Positions 54,161 through 64,000 are shown, counted from the stretch's first letter. The stretch: DNA of 64,000 nt from Cydia pomonella (GCF_033807575.1 NC_084728.1:9189451-9253450); one strand, 5' to 3'. The notes: generated by a model not told the origin, from the letters alone. Numbers and translations: made by a program.

Positions 54161-54814
54161 ATTTATAATTAAATAGAGCGAGTAGAACTTTTGTACCTAT
54201 GCAAAACTTATGCTCGCTCTAATTTCTTTGTATTATCATATGTATCATTTCTAAAACTGGAAACTTATGTTACATCAACGTTCATGTCAAATTTCATGTT
54301 ATTTCAGATAGCCGCTTAAATGAGAGCGCAACTTCAATTGTATGGCGGCGTCTAGGTTCGGTTGTAACTCCTAAGGAACGATAGAATAAAAAAATCGTTT
54401 GAATTATTTTTGAATGCTGTATCAGTTGACGTATCACGCAGTTTGAAAAACAACACAAACGGAAAAAAAAAAACACCTTTTTAGTTAACTAAAGAAGTAA
54501 AAAAAATAGTTTCCTTCCTTACATCAGTCAGATTATGCAATTTTGGTATTAAGAAAAGGTAATAGGTTAAATATTTCCTCAAATGGAGTTATCTGAGTTT
54601 AAAATTAAGCGACACTATTGTTCTATGGATTTTGCAGTGGTCAGACATATTATCGATAACTGACTGATGACAACACTAGTGTCGGGATCGATATCCAAAG
54701 CCGGCCGTCTGTTACTACGGCTACAGACTGCACCTATGCGGCGGTAGGGCTGTCGTACACTAAGAGGATAAATTATTTAGTTTTGAAATATGAAATATAT
54801 CTATATATATCTCT

Positions 54815-55085
54815 CTCTCTTCTTCCTTGCCACTTCCCATTATTTGGGGTCGGCTCTACTCGTTCTAAGGCGCTAGGACGTTCTGTCCTGGGTTGTCGCA
54901 TCTGTAAGTTGGGCTCGCTCCAAGTCGCGGCTGATATAGTAGCCAAATACTTATATATATATATATATATATGTTTTTTATTACGAGGAGTGAGTGCTGA
55001 GGTGACGAAAGATAGAGGAGAATGGAAGAGAAGAACATGTTATGCCGACCCCACATAACGTGGGATAAGGGCAGGAGGAAGAAGA
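54815..55085. repeat. Two RTE-like LINE ends, back to back
   Basis: The left part (CTTCTTCCTTGCCACTTCCC, ATTATTTGGGGTCGGC) is antisense; the right part encodes EVTKDRGEWKRRTCYADPT before the stop and ends ATAAGGGCAGGAGGAAGAAG (sense). A (TA)n tract at 54951-54972 separates them. Both ends are diagnostic of the same RTE-type 3' terminus. Confidence 0.65.
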
Positions 55086-55244
55086 TATGATTTTATTACA
55101 TTTTTATTGAGAAACAAACAGCTTACAATAATACAGGATGTAAATTATATGACTAATACATGAGCAAAAATCATGTTCAAATAAAGTTTATTAATATTTT
55201 TCTTTTGCGTTCATCAGACGGGAGGACTTACATTAAATGAATAA

Positions 55245-55490
55245 ATATTATAGGGACATTCTTACACGAATTAACTAAGTCCCACAGAAAGCTCAAGAAG
55301 GCTTGTGTTGTGGGTACTCAGATAACGATATATATAATATATACATTCTTAAATACATAGAAAACACCCACAACTCAGAAACAAATATCTGTGCTTAGCA
55401 CACAAATAAATACCTCTACCGGGATTCGAACCTAGGACCATCGGTTTCATAGACAGGGTCACCCACTGGCCAGATCGGTCATCAAGGAAC
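55245..55490 (-). mobile_element. SINE family 1, near full length
   Basis: Tail AATAAATATTATAGGGACAT; B box GGGATTCGAACC; head CCCACTGGCCAGATCGGTCA TC. Older than the copies at 11.8 and 23.5 kb. Confidence 0.85.
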
Positions 55491-55748
55491 CCTAATTTTA
55501 GCTTTTATTAAGAATTATTAAATCATATCAAAACGTTAAAACTGCCTGACCTGAATTCGTACCTAATAGGTTTCAGCAACCTTTGGTATTAAGACGTACA
55601 TGTTAAAATATGAAACTCGACCGCTTACGTAAATATTGAATAGGTTCAATCAATCAAAAATAATAAAATTGCAAATTAAACCTACCTGTAAACATTCCTA
55701 GTGTATCTTTAACTTAATAGCGGCACAGACAGCGCGAAATCAGTTAGA

Positions 55749-55822
55749 GTTCAGACACAAAGAGAAATTAACAGCATTCGTCTTTTACCTTGAATTGTAC
55801 CGGAACACGCAATGCGAAAACG
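55749..55822 (+). promoter_or_regulatory. Motif M, copy A (conserved ~74-bp block)
   Basis: GTTCAGACACAAAGAGAAAT, then TAACAGCATTCG and ACCTTGAATTGTAC, then GAACACGCAATGCGAAAA. Repeated at 57014 and 62838. No protein, no TE end, no tail. Function unknown; it might be a regulatory block or a fragment of an unrecognised repeat. Confidence 0.45.
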
Positions 55823-56149
55823 TTATTAAATATTATTTTATGCAATCATTACATAACAAGAGTTTTTAAAATTCAATAGTAAAAATTACAAAACAAGACG
55901 TAGCCGAGTTTTGTTATTATTATATGTTTTAATACATTATTTGTCTATTTCATGAAGGTCCTATATTCCTTTAAACTCCTTGTCATTGTTATGGCTTCCT
56001 TTGTCATTTATATATATATGTATATATTTTTTGTACATAGTAATGAATGTAGTCTATCTTAATTATATTTGTGTAGTATATGTATTATATTGTATTTTTA
56101 CTACTTTTTTCTTTATTTTGCACCACCCGTTAACTTCGCTTCGTTCGCC

Positions 56150-56297
56150 AACTCACTATCTGAAGGTTGTCTGGAAGAGATCGCTGTTTAGCGAAAAGTC
56201 CGCCTGTTGTTACCTACCAATGTATATATTTTATCAATTTCTGTATCTGTTTTTTATGTAGCGTGCAATAAAGAATTTTATTATTATTATTATTATA
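56150..56297 (+). repeat. Jockey-like LINE 3' tail
   Basis: GAAGGTTGTCTGGAAGAGAT, GCGAAAAGTCCGCCTGTTGT and GTGCAATAAAGAATTTTATT with a TTA microsatellite. Confidence 0.65.
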
Positions 56298-56311
56298 TAC
56301 AACTGTAATCT

Positions 56312-56517
56312 TTAGGTATTTCAATAAAAGTAAACAAAATCTACCCTCAAATGGCTCCTTAAGCCAGGGTAGATGAAAACATTACATGACCGAATAATGT
56401 AGGTTAAAGTCAGCTCGTTCAGCGACAAATACAGGCGGTACTTGGTTGGTTAACCAATAAATGTTATAACTACCCGAAAATGTAAAAATTATTTGTTTAC
56501 TTTTATTTAAATACCTA
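56312..56517. mobile_element. MITE with TAGGTATTTnAATAAAAG ends
   Basis: TTTAGGTATTTCAATAAAAG then TAAACAAAAT at the left; the complement of CTGTAGGTATTTAAATAAAA at the right. 206 bp, non-coding. Confidence 0.7.
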
Positions 56518-56723
56518 CAGAGTATAGCTTTTACCCGCAACTTTACCTGCGCTGGATAATGATAATGATGATGGATAAAACTATCCTATGTACTTCCTCG
56601 GGTTGAAACTGTCTCCATACCAAATTCTAAATCGGTTCAGCGTGAGGAGGTAAAAGCAGACAGACAGACAAGAGCTACTTTTGAATTTATAACATAAAAA
56701 ATGATCGACAGTATATTATTTAA

Positions 56724-56942
56724 TATATATAACCATACGTCGGGGTTTTCGGTGCGGGAATGTTTTCTTGTATTTATAACTTTGTCTATTATAAATAATT
56801 ACCAAACTATGAATTAAAAATAGAAGGTAAGCTTCAAATGCGCTTAGAAATATTAAAATAGGATTGGTTTTTATAGTTTTAACCTGTTTTTTGGCTAGTG
56901 TAAAACATTCCCGCACCGAAAACCCCGGGGTATGTATATAAC
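56724..56942. mobile_element. MITE with GGGGTTTTCGGTGCGGGAATG ends (split)
   Basis: Left TATATAACCATACGTCGGGG and TTTTCGGTGCGGGAATG; right CATTCCCGCACCGAAAACC and GTATGTATATAAC. About 40-bp inverted ends, AT-rich core. Confidence 0.75.
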
Positions 56943-57013
56943 AGTTTCATAATTTTTGAATTGTTCAGCTTTTATAAGATAAACGTACATTTAAATAACA
57001 GTAAGCACAGAGA

Positions 57014-57087
57014 ATTCAGACTCGAAGAGAAATTAATAGCATTCACTTTTACCTTGAATTGTACGGGAACATGTACTGCGAAAATAT
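57014..57087 (+). promoter_or_regulatory. Motif M, copy B
   Basis: ATTCAGACTCGAAGAGAAAT, TAATAGCATTCACTTTTACC, TTGAATTGTACGGGAACATG. It lies 39 bp before the ~129-bp array at 57126. Confidence 0.45.
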
Positions 57088-57125
57088 CATAAAATAGACC
57101 AGCGGTTGAACAAAAATGGGTTTCG

Positions 57126-57532
57126 ATAATTTTAAAGTTTTTTCTTTTTTGATATGTCATTGGGAGTATGTTAAATAATACTTTGGTAAAAAGTTAGAAA
57201 TTTTAAGGTTGAGCTTTCGGTTATATTTAAATATTTTAATTTTTGCTAATAACTAAGTAAATATAGAATTAAAGTTACAGAAAACTTTATCATATCGAAT
57301 AACACTTCAATTTATGTACAATTTTCAGTTTTTAGAAATCTGGAACAGCTGCTTTCTGGTGAACGCAAAAACACGAGTTATTTTGTAAATATAGAATTAG
57401 AGTAGCTGATATTGAAAAATTACGATAATATCGATCAACTTAGTATTCTAGTAAAAAGTTAGACATGTAGACAATGTGCTTGTCTAGATATTGATTTCAG
57501 GTTAAGCAGTATAGCCAATATTGAATTAAAGT
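57126..57532 (+). repeat. Degenerate ~129-bp tandem array (cassette 1)
   Basis: The box ATAnnGAATTAAAGT recurs ending at 57138 (weak), 57275, 57403 and 57532, i.e. spacings 137, 128 and 129. A second box GTAAAAAGTTAG sits 48 bp after two of them, and related CAGTTTTTAGAAAT after the third. Between the boxes conservation is low. The array leads into a TATA box 111 bp downstream of the last box. Confidence 0.6.
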
Positions 57533-57639
57533 TTGTAGAGTTAATAATAATCGATCATCAACAATGATCTCAGTTACTAAACAAAAATGTAGAAATATAA
57601 AATCACGGCGACACTCATTACTGATATGTATGCATTCCT

Positions 57640-57735
57640 TGCTTATATAAATACGTTACGTTTCAAACGCGCGGCAAGTTTGCGCGCACCGCGCGCTGTG
57701 GCAAGATGCAGCGAACAACGGTAGTGGGGAGCGGG
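57640..57735 (+). promoter_or_regulatory. Promoter-like region, cassette 1
   Basis: TATATAAATA at 57643-57652, then a GC-rich segment GCGCGGCAAGTTTGCGCGCA and an ATG at 57706. A 76-codon frame starts there (MQRTTVVGSGVPLTAS...), without known domain, and soon enters a LINE tail. Transcription start and product are inferred only. Confidence 0.4.
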
Positions 57736-57921
57736 GTGCCCTTGACTGCGTCTACGGTCCATCAAAAAATTCCTAAAGCGTGTTTTAAATTAATAGCAAT
57801 AGAAAATTGTTATTTTGTTGTTAGTATACTAATGGAAACTTACCTACCCGTATTTATGACTATACTAGGGATTGCCCGCGGTTTCGTTCACGTAGAATTC
57901 GTTATCGCGTTATATGAATAT

Positions 57922-58012
57922 TATTTATTTATTTAAACTTTATTGCACAAACAAAAAAAAACACAAATGGCGGACTTAATGCCAAAAGGCATTCTCTACC
58001 AGTCAATTGGGT
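57922..58012 (-). repeat. LINE 3' tail (GGCATTAAGTCCGCC family)
   Basis: TTTATTTATTTAAACTTTAT, then ATGGCGGACTTAATGCC and AAAAGGCATTCTCTACCAGT, in antisense orientation. Confidence 0.65.
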
Positions 58013-58385
58013 CAAATAGAGACATAAAACAACATTCTCATACAGATGAGGGTGGTCATTCCTTGTACCATTTTAAAAGCCAGTTGCAGCTTTTCTTTCC
58101 CGATTTTTTTCTGATGTTTGGACTTGGTATTTTCCTCGCGATAGTTATTTGTTTTAAGGGGAATGTTGTTGTTAACCGCTAATGCTAGTATTGATAACCG
58201 ATAGTTATAAGGTATATGCACCCTCATGTTATTTATTTCTGATAAGAAATAAATGTAAGACAAAATTCACAGTGATACATTTCAAGTACGTTGCCTTGTA
58301 AGATTGCGTACGGATAGTTTTTTTGTTTGTTATTTCATCGTATGATATATCAAATGAAAGCTTATTTGAAAGTTGCCGTATTAAA

Positions 58386-58478
58386 AAAGTTGGTCCAGTT
58401 AATGGTCGCCTAGATTAACCGATTTTTATATTAAATGTAGGCAACCATGGACTGGACCAACTTTTTAAAAAGGCAACC
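58386..58478. repeat. Short foldback (AAAGTTGGTCCAGT)
   Basis: AAAAAAGTTGGTCCAGT faces ACTGGACCAACTTTTTAA, ~60-bp loop. No coding sequence. Confidence 0.65.
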
Positions 58479-58498
58479 TAGTACAGTTAGTAATATAG

Positions 58499-59059
58499 TA
58501 CCTGGGCGACCGAGCTTTGCTCGGTTGTAACTATTTATTGTAATATGGTGGTGATAATCTACATAAACTTAAAAAGTAAAATGTGAACTGACAATTATTA
58601 TTATTTACAATCGATTTTAACCTTACAGCACTTGTCACAGAGTAACGGCATCTATTGTCAATTTCTCTTATTACATAGGTCACTTTTTTTACTAAATTAA
58701 ACTTGTGTAAAAGAATAAAAATTAAAAAATTATATATAAACTTGAACATATAAAAAAAAAAAACAAAAGTTAGTCACCGGGCGAGATTCGAACCCGTAAC
58801 ACTCGTTTGGCAGTCCGCGTCTTAACCCGCTGGACCAGACGGACAGTGGCCGGCAACACGAAATTAGCGACCATATTCTGCGTCGAAAGAAAAACGCATG
58901 AAAACTCGAAAACACGCGTTTTCCCAAACATAAGACTAATCTAGATAGATTGTATACCCCAAAAACCCCCATATACCAAATTTCAGCGAAATCGTTATAG
59001 CCGTTTCCGAGATCACAGAAATATATATATACAAGAATTGCTCGTTTAAAGGTATAAGA
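58499..59059 (-). mobile_element. Helitron-like element with tRNA-like segment, copy 2
   Basis: Same borders as copy 1 (TCTTATACCTTTAAACGAGC; hairpin ACCGAGCAAAGCTCGGT; CGCCCAGGTACT) and the same tRNA-like piece. It has an extra ~100 bp at 58575-58680, absent from copy 1. Confidence 0.6.
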
Positions 59060-59274
59060 TAATAACTTTTCTTTTGATATATCATGTGACGTTTTCGTTT
59101 ACACACTAAAAGCACAGTGTAAAAAGTAACAGTGGGCCGACGCCTTTGATGTTTGCGTAAATGCCGACACCGCTCAAGGTCTCCGTACCTACCTAGGGTT
59201 ATCACAGACTTACACAACTGCCCAAAAGAGGATGGAAATGTTTTTAGTTTTCATGTTGTATGATGTATGTGTAC

Positions 59275-59470
59275 TAATTTTCCATTTTGGAAATAAAGAT
59301 GGCGGACGTCACTTTTTTGAAAAAGTCGTCATGGGTGTTGTTTTCTGGGTTTTTAGGGGTGTGGATTTCAAAAATGGCATCTATTTTGAAAATAAATATG
59401 GCGGACGCTACTTTTTGAAATGGGTGTCGATGTGTGTAGCCGTGATATCAACCACCTTTAATTCTAAAAT
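59275..59470 (+). repeat. Inverted, diverged units of the 99-bp repeat
   Basis: AAGATGGCGGACGTCACTTT and AATATGGCGGACGCTACTTT are the reverse of the ATGTCCGCCATCTTGG blocks in the main array. The array therefore has an inverted left edge. Confidence 0.65.
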
Positions 59471-59489
59471 GGTCTCTATTTTTGAAATC

Positions 59490-60430
59490 TGCACCAACAA
59501 GAACCGCCAAAATTGCCGTCATTTTTGTAATTGGAACCCCGAGGAACCTCGGAGATGACACCCATATAGATTTTTAAGAAAAATTAATGTCCGCCATCTT
59601 GGATTTCAAAATAGACGTCATTTTCGTAATCGGAATCCCGAGGAACCTCGGATATGACACCCATATCGACTTTTAAGAAAAAATAATTTCCGCCATCTTG
59701 GATTTAAAAATGAACGTCATTTTCGTAATCGGAACCCCGAGGAACCTCGGAGATGACACCCATATCGATTTTTAAGAAAAAATAATGTCCGCCATCTTGG
59801 ATTTCAAGATGAACGTCATTTTCGTAATCGAAACCCCGAGGAACCTCGGAGATGACACCCATATCGATTTTTAACAAAAATTAATGTCCGCCATCTTGGA
59901 TTTCAAAATGGATGTCATTTTCGTCATCGGAACCCCGAGGAACCTCGGATATGACACCCATATCGACTTTTAAGAAATAATAATTTCCGCCATCTTGGAT
60001 TTCAAAATGAACGTCATTTTCGTAATCGGAACCCCGAGGAACCTCGGAGATGACACCCATATCGATTTTTAAGAAAAAATAATGTCCGCCATCTTGGATT
60101 TCAAGATGAACGTCATTTTCGTAATCGGAACCCCGAGGAACCTCGGAGATGACACCCATATCGATTTTTAACAAAAAATAATGTCCGCCATCTTGGATTT
60201 CAAAAAGGAAGTCATTTTCGTCATCGGAACCCCGAGGAACCTTGGAGATGACACCCATATCGATTTTTAAGAAAAAATAATGTCCGCCATCTTGGATTTC
60301 AAGATGAACGTCATTTTCGTAATCGGAACCCCGAGGAACCTCGGAGATGACACCCATACCGATTTTTAAGAAAAATGAATGTCCGCCATCTTGGGTTCCA
60401 TAATGGATGTCATTTTCGTAATCGGCACCC
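59490..60430 (-). repeat. 99-bp tandem array, about 9-10 units
   Basis: The same base of CGGAACCCCGAGG recurs at 59631, 59730, 59829, 59928, 60027, 60126, 60225, 60324 and 60423: exactly 99 bp each time. Each unit holds CCGAGGAACCTCGG (inverted repeat), GATGACACCCATATCG and ATGTCCGCCATCTTGG. Since 99 is 33 codons, minus-strand frames stay open (see the 59881-60489 entry). Confidence 0.95.
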
Positions 60431-60489
60431 TGAGGACTTTCAAAAATAATGAAAACATCAAATACTACATGATACATATACACATACAA
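59881..60489 (-). CDS. Open frame across the 99-bp array (doubtful gene)
   Basis: 202 codons beginning MYVYMYHVVFDVFIIF, then six 33-residue repeats of the type GVISEVPRGSDYENDVH followed by EIQDGGHYFFLKIDM. No signal peptide, metal site or known repeat family is evident. Open reading is expected for any 99-bp array lacking a stop in one frame, so this is weak evidence of a protein. The left units of the array are out of the frame. Confidence 0.2.
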   Translation of the reverse strand: MYVYMYHVVFDVFIIFESPQGADYENDIHYGTQDGGHSFFLKIGMGVISEVPRGSDYENDVHLEIQDGGHYFFLKIDMGVISKVPRGSDDENDFLFEIQDGGHYFLLKIDMGVISEVPRGSDYENDVHLEIQDGGHYFFLKIDMGVISEVPRGSDYENDVHFEIQDGGNYYFLKVDMGVISEVPRGSDDENDIHFEIQDGGH

Positions 60490-60674
60490 ACAGAAGCAAG
60501 AAACAATTTCTTGCTTTTTAAAGTCTTAAACTACTCATAATTTCTTAAAATAAGTTATGAAACATGTCCGCCATTTTGAATTTAAAAATTGATATCATAA
60601 TTATGATATATTTTTGTTTACACTGAGACAAATAATTAGCACATGTCGTATGCAATATTTTAATTGTGTGTTTT

Positions 60675-61015
60675 TTTTATATATTTTAATACTACGTCGG
60701 TGGCAAACAAGCATACGGCTTGCCTGATGGTAAGCAGTATCCGTAGCCTATGTACGCCTGCAACTCCAGAGGAGTTACATGCGCGTTGCCGACCCTAACA
60801 CCCTCCCACCCCTCGTTGAGCTCTGGCAACCTTACTCACCGGCAGGAACACAACACTATGAGTAGGGTCTAGTGTTATTTGGCTGCGATTTTCTGTAAGG
60901 TGGAGGTACTTCCCCAGTTGGGCTCTGCTCTAGATCTGGAATGACATCCGCTGTGCTGTGCCCTACCACACAGAGCGAGATGACATTCACAATGCCCATA
61001 CCTCTCTTATCCTCT
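60675..61015 (-). repeat. CR1-like LINE 3' end (longest copy)
   Basis: TTTAATACTACGTCGGTGGC, GAGTAGGGTCTAGTGTTATT, GGTACTTCCCCAGTTGGGCT, TGACATCCGCTGTGCTGTGC and GAGATGACATTCACAATGCC. The best reference among the copies in this window. Confidence 0.8.
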
Positions 61016-61267
61016 TAAGGCCCAGCCATAGAAATGAAAAATCCAAAATTTGCCACTGGAATTTGAACCTATAGTGCACGGAATACAGTAGATTTTATTT
61101 TGTTTGAAAATTGCACGAAACAAAACAAATGCAACTCTGTCCTAATTGAATATGATTTAAATTTCATCGAACTGAATAAGTCCTATAGGTAGGACATTGG
61201 GCCTTAAAAGGGTTAAAATGCCTGTGCTCAAAGTGTGATTGCGAACTACCTGCAATAACTATACATA

Positions 61268-61357
61268 ATTAGGCATTAAAACACTCGTGTGATCTTTTTA
61301 AGAAACTCACTTCGTTCGTTTCCTAAGCCCACACTCGTGTATTTTAATGCCTTTTAT
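61268..61357. repeat. AGGCATTAAAACAC foldback, copy 2
   Basis: TTAGGCATTAAAACACTCGT faces ACACTCGTGTATTTTAATGC; inner AAACTCACTTCGTTCGTTTC. Confidence 0.6.
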
Positions 61358-61480
61358 TATGTAGCAGTAACATAAACTACTAATATATGTTGAAAGTAAG
61401 TATAGGCGGCTAACACAATGGTAACAAAAGACAAAAGTTTTGAAAATGTAATTTTCATCATCGTCACTTGGCTGTACATT

Positions 61481-61597
61481 TGAGGGCCTATCGCGAACCA
61501 CGTTCGACGTGTTACCTCTCTGTCGCACTTGTAAATTCGTACGTAAGTATGACAGGGAGGCAACACGTCGAACGTGGTTCGCGGTAAGCCCTCTGAT
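61481..61597. mobile_element. GAGGGCCTACCGCG snap-back MITE, copy 3
   Basis: GAGGGCCTATCGCGAACCAC at the left and GTGGTTCGCGGTAAGCCCTC at the right; 117 bp. Frames inside are repeat-derived. Confidence 0.8.
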
Positions 61598-61904
61598 GCC
61601 ACCTCCATTAGTCTTTTGTACGCCGGTATAGCCTTCGACTCAATGTATAATCTACACTTTTTATGGAAACGTAGTTCCTCCTTCCCGTAGAAATATTTAA
61701 CTTTCCCATCACCAAGAAAGATTATTTGCTCGCAGTTATTAGCTGCTCAATTCCTCGTTTTTTCTCTGTTACTAAGTCAGTACAGTACACATATCAAACA
61801 TTTTTCACTCATTTTGAAGTCATAATAACTTTTATTCTATAATTAAATTCATGTAATGTCCGCATCTAATTTATGTGCACGATAAACAAACAAATGAATG
61901 ATTT

Positions 61905-62065
61905 GAAAGAAAAGACAAACAGCGCTTGCGAAGCTGAGCGGGGGGCGCGGGCGGGGCGAGGTATCTATCGCTCACTAGGTCGGCTACGATAGGCTCCCGC
62001 GCGCCGAGCCGACATGTTGACGGACCAGCACGGCGTGGTTATGAATTTCGCGCCTTTATAAGTTG
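61905..62065 (-). promoter_or_regulatory. Promoter-like region, cassette 2
   Basis: On the minus strand TATAAAGG at about 62061-62054 precedes a GC-rich region (GCCGAGCCGACATGTTGACG read on plus; ATG on minus at about 62015). A frame of 16 codons only. The TATA box is 101-116 bp from the first box of the array at 62162-62177, close to the arrangement at 57.6 kb. Confidence 0.4.
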
Positions 62066-62161
62066 ATTTTACTATTACAATGCAAGCTACACACAGATAT
62101 TTCTTACTTTCCATAAAATGGCTGCATATATTATTTTATAGTAATAGACTTATCTCTACGG

Positions 62162-62577
62162 ACTTTAATTCAATATTAGATCTTACAGGACAAAAAACGC
62201 ATATTAATTGTAAAGCACATATCCTATTCTTCTAATTTTTTGCCTTGCCTATTAACTTAAGAATTTAGATATGATATTGTGGATTTTTCAAACTTTAATT
62301 CAATATTGACAAAATAATAAGCTAATTTGAGTTTGACAAAGTAGCACGTTAATTTTTTTTCTAAAAATTTGATAGCATAAAGCCTCATACATATTATAAA
62401 AGACGATGCTTAAATTTTGTACTTTAATTCAATATTCAAAATTCATCAATAAAAATACATAAATACCTTATTTATATCTAACGCTCGTTCTAAATTTTCT
62501 TCATATATTACAAATATGCTTAAAAATATGTCCCATACCAGATAAACATCACTTTTCACTCTTTAGAATTATCGAAA
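62162..62577 (-). repeat. Degenerate ~129-bp tandem array (cassette 2)
   Basis: ACTTTAATTCAATATT at 62162, 62292 and 62421 (spacings 130, 129) and a diverged ACTCTTTAGAATTATCG at 62559 (138). The order and the odd longer spacing mirror cassette 1. A CTAAAAATTT box lies 69 bp after the second, as in cassette 1. Oriented opposite to cassette 1. Confidence 0.6.
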
Positions 62578-62837
62578 CTTATAGGGCAAAAATCCGGTCC
62601 CACTATTGGTCTAAAAATAGTACTTTATACAACCGTAACAAAACAAAAGTGTTTAAAATAGGATAGCAATAAATACAAAACCAGACATAATTGAGGTATT
62701 TAACCGTTATTTTTACACAGTTTTTTTGTGATCTAACAATTTCATAAAACAAAATTGTGCAACAGTTTTTTTCATATAAAAAGACATGCATTAAAAATAG
62801 CGGTAGGTACACACAAAGTTAAGTAAAACCAGTTTGT

Positions 62838-62908
62838 GTTCAGACACAAAGATAAATTAATAGCATTAATTTAACCTTAAATTGTGGCGAGACATGCACC
62901 GTGCAATG
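62838..62908 (+). promoter_or_regulatory. Motif M, copy C
   Basis: GTTCAGACACAAAGATAAAT, TAATAGCATTAATTTAACCT, TAAATTGTGGCGAGACATGC. Its upstream side also shares TTAAAAATAGCGG with copy A (TTAATAGCGG). Same strand as copies A and B. Confidence 0.45.
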
Positions 62909-63234
62909 GTTGTCATTCACGTAAACATTATAATAAGTAAAACCTAACTTACAAAATAGCATAAACAGAATGTTAGATAATTCCAAAAATCCCTCATAAG
63001 CCTGAAAGTGTATCTAAAAACCTTATTTGTAATCGTAGCTCAGTTTATTTTAGTATTGTACCCTTTATGTTGTTACCTAGCGCTATATACCGTAGATTTA
63101 TAAAATAAAATCTAGGTAATCTAGTAATCTATGGACGATGTTGTTGGTCTCACATTTTATTATTTCTGGTACTCTAATTCTTTGTTAAACCCATGTGTGT
63201 TACTGTTTTTGTCCCAAAACGACATGGAATAATT

Positions 63235-63465
63235 TAGTGTCTGACCGAAGTTTCGGTTTTGGCTTAAAAATCATGTTTCAGCCGAAAGTTACCGCCAAAA
63301 AAGCTGCCGAATCTTCGGCCGCGCCGAAAATATATTTTCGGTAGTGTCCGATCGAAGTTTCAGCAGGTTTCGGCATAAAATCCTGTTTCGATCGGACAAA
63401 AAATTATAACTTATCAAAGTTTTGTAATAAGATTTAACTAATTAAATCGTATTACAAAACTGTTG
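63235..63465. repeat. CGAAGTTTCGG-rich segment and 44-bp palindrome
   Basis: Repeated TTTCGGC/GCCGAAA motifs in both orientations (63240-63400), then AGTTTTGTAATAAGATTTAA facing TTAAATCGTATTACAAAACT (63418-63464). Probably MITE-derived. Confidence 0.5.
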
Positions 63466-64000
63466 CATAAAACACTATTATAATATCCTACAATTCCCAC
63501 ATAAACGCAAGTAGTTTTTATGGCGGCAAATAGCTTCAACGCGCCGAAATCTATAAATACCCCATTCGATAATTCAGTGCCGGTTCGAATCCAGACTCAT
63601 CTGATATTCCAACAGTCTCTGAACTTTGGACTAGGATGTAGAGTGGTGGAAATGACTTGATGACTAATTTAATTATTTACTTATATATCAATTTCAATTA
63701 TTTATTTATATCGAATCTAGGGAGATCCATATAGTGTTAGTACAGTACAACGAATCTTAAAATTAATTTAGGTTAGTGACATAGAATTTACAAATAATTT
63801 GATATATACATGGCACATTAAACAACACAAAAAGTAGTTTAATAAATGATATAATAAAATAAAATCTAGGCAATCTAGATGCACCATTTCTCAGCATCTG
63901 TTGCTGCCACATGCAGACTAATGCTTGAGTAATTGTGCATCTATCTTACCTGCCAACGTTTTCAAAATGCTTTTTTACTGCCACCCACTCTCCGCATAAG
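63466..64000. other. Unassigned right edge
   Basis: ATAAAATAAAATCTAGGCAATC at 63855 echoes ATAAAATAAAATCTAGGTAATC at 63101, a weak direct repeat (shown here as 22-base blocks differing at one site; the conserved core is AAAATAAAATCTAGG). No gene recognised. Confidence 0.4.

Noticed and set aside
57706..57936. 76-codon gene downstream of the TATA box
   Set aside because: Kept only as a note under the promoter entry: no domain, and the frame runs towards a LINE tail; not supported as a gene.
59490..60430. CRISPR-like array
   Set aside because: The units are contiguous 99-bp tandem copies without unique spacers, in eukaryotic DNA.
59881..60489. 33-residue repeat protein as a firm gene
   Set aside because: A 99-bp array gives open frames trivially; there is no start context, domain or transcript evidence.

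Overview
The window looks like moth or butterfly (Lepidoptera) nuclear DNA: AT-rich, intron-like, and densely filled with repeats I recognise from lepidopteran genomes. These are two abundant tRNA-derived SINE families, 5'-truncated CR1/Jockey-like and RTE-like LINE tails, many snap-back MITEs, Helitron-like elements and one mag-like Ty3/gypsy copy. I see no bacterial-type operons, rRNA, CRISPR array or complete host gene. The species is not determinable by eye.

Layout. 0-11 kb is a mosaic of MITEs, LINE tails and SINE pieces. At 11.2-12.1 kb one MITE is split by a 676-bp insert that holds a SINE and an intact odorant-receptor exon with intron flanks (11505-11751). 12.9-14.4 kb has a MITE nested in another repeat and a 400-bp foldback. 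17-25 kb carries SINEs, LINE relics and two exon-like open segments with compatible splice phase (19792-19976 and 21712-21882). At 25.7-29.7 kb a MITE is interrupted by a Ty3/gypsy copy with identical terminal repeats and an open 1109-codon pol frame but no gag. 30-50 kb is more SINE/LINE/MITE mosaic, including a Harbinger-like element (34202-34831) and two hAT-like MITEs with 8-bp target duplications. At 50.4-53.2 kb lies a 5'-truncated LINE with a 904-codon open frame. 53.5-64 kb holds LINE tails, Helitron-like repeats, a 99-bp tandem array (33 codons per unit), and two oppositely oriented promoter-like cassettes (57.1-57.7 and 62.0-62.6 kb), each a degenerate ~129-bp tandem array followed by a TATA box and a GC-rich start region.

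The value of the window is mostly structural. Several insertions can be dated relative to one another because the interrupted element is present elsewhere uninterrupted, giving exact target sites. The only confident host coding sequence is the odorant-receptor exon. The retroelement frames encode their own transposition enzymes and do not form a host pathway. The most unusual signals are the receptor exon trapped between SINE sequences inside a MITE, and the repeated promoter-like cassettes. The density of nested elements would suit heterochromatin or a W chromosome, but nothing here proves that.
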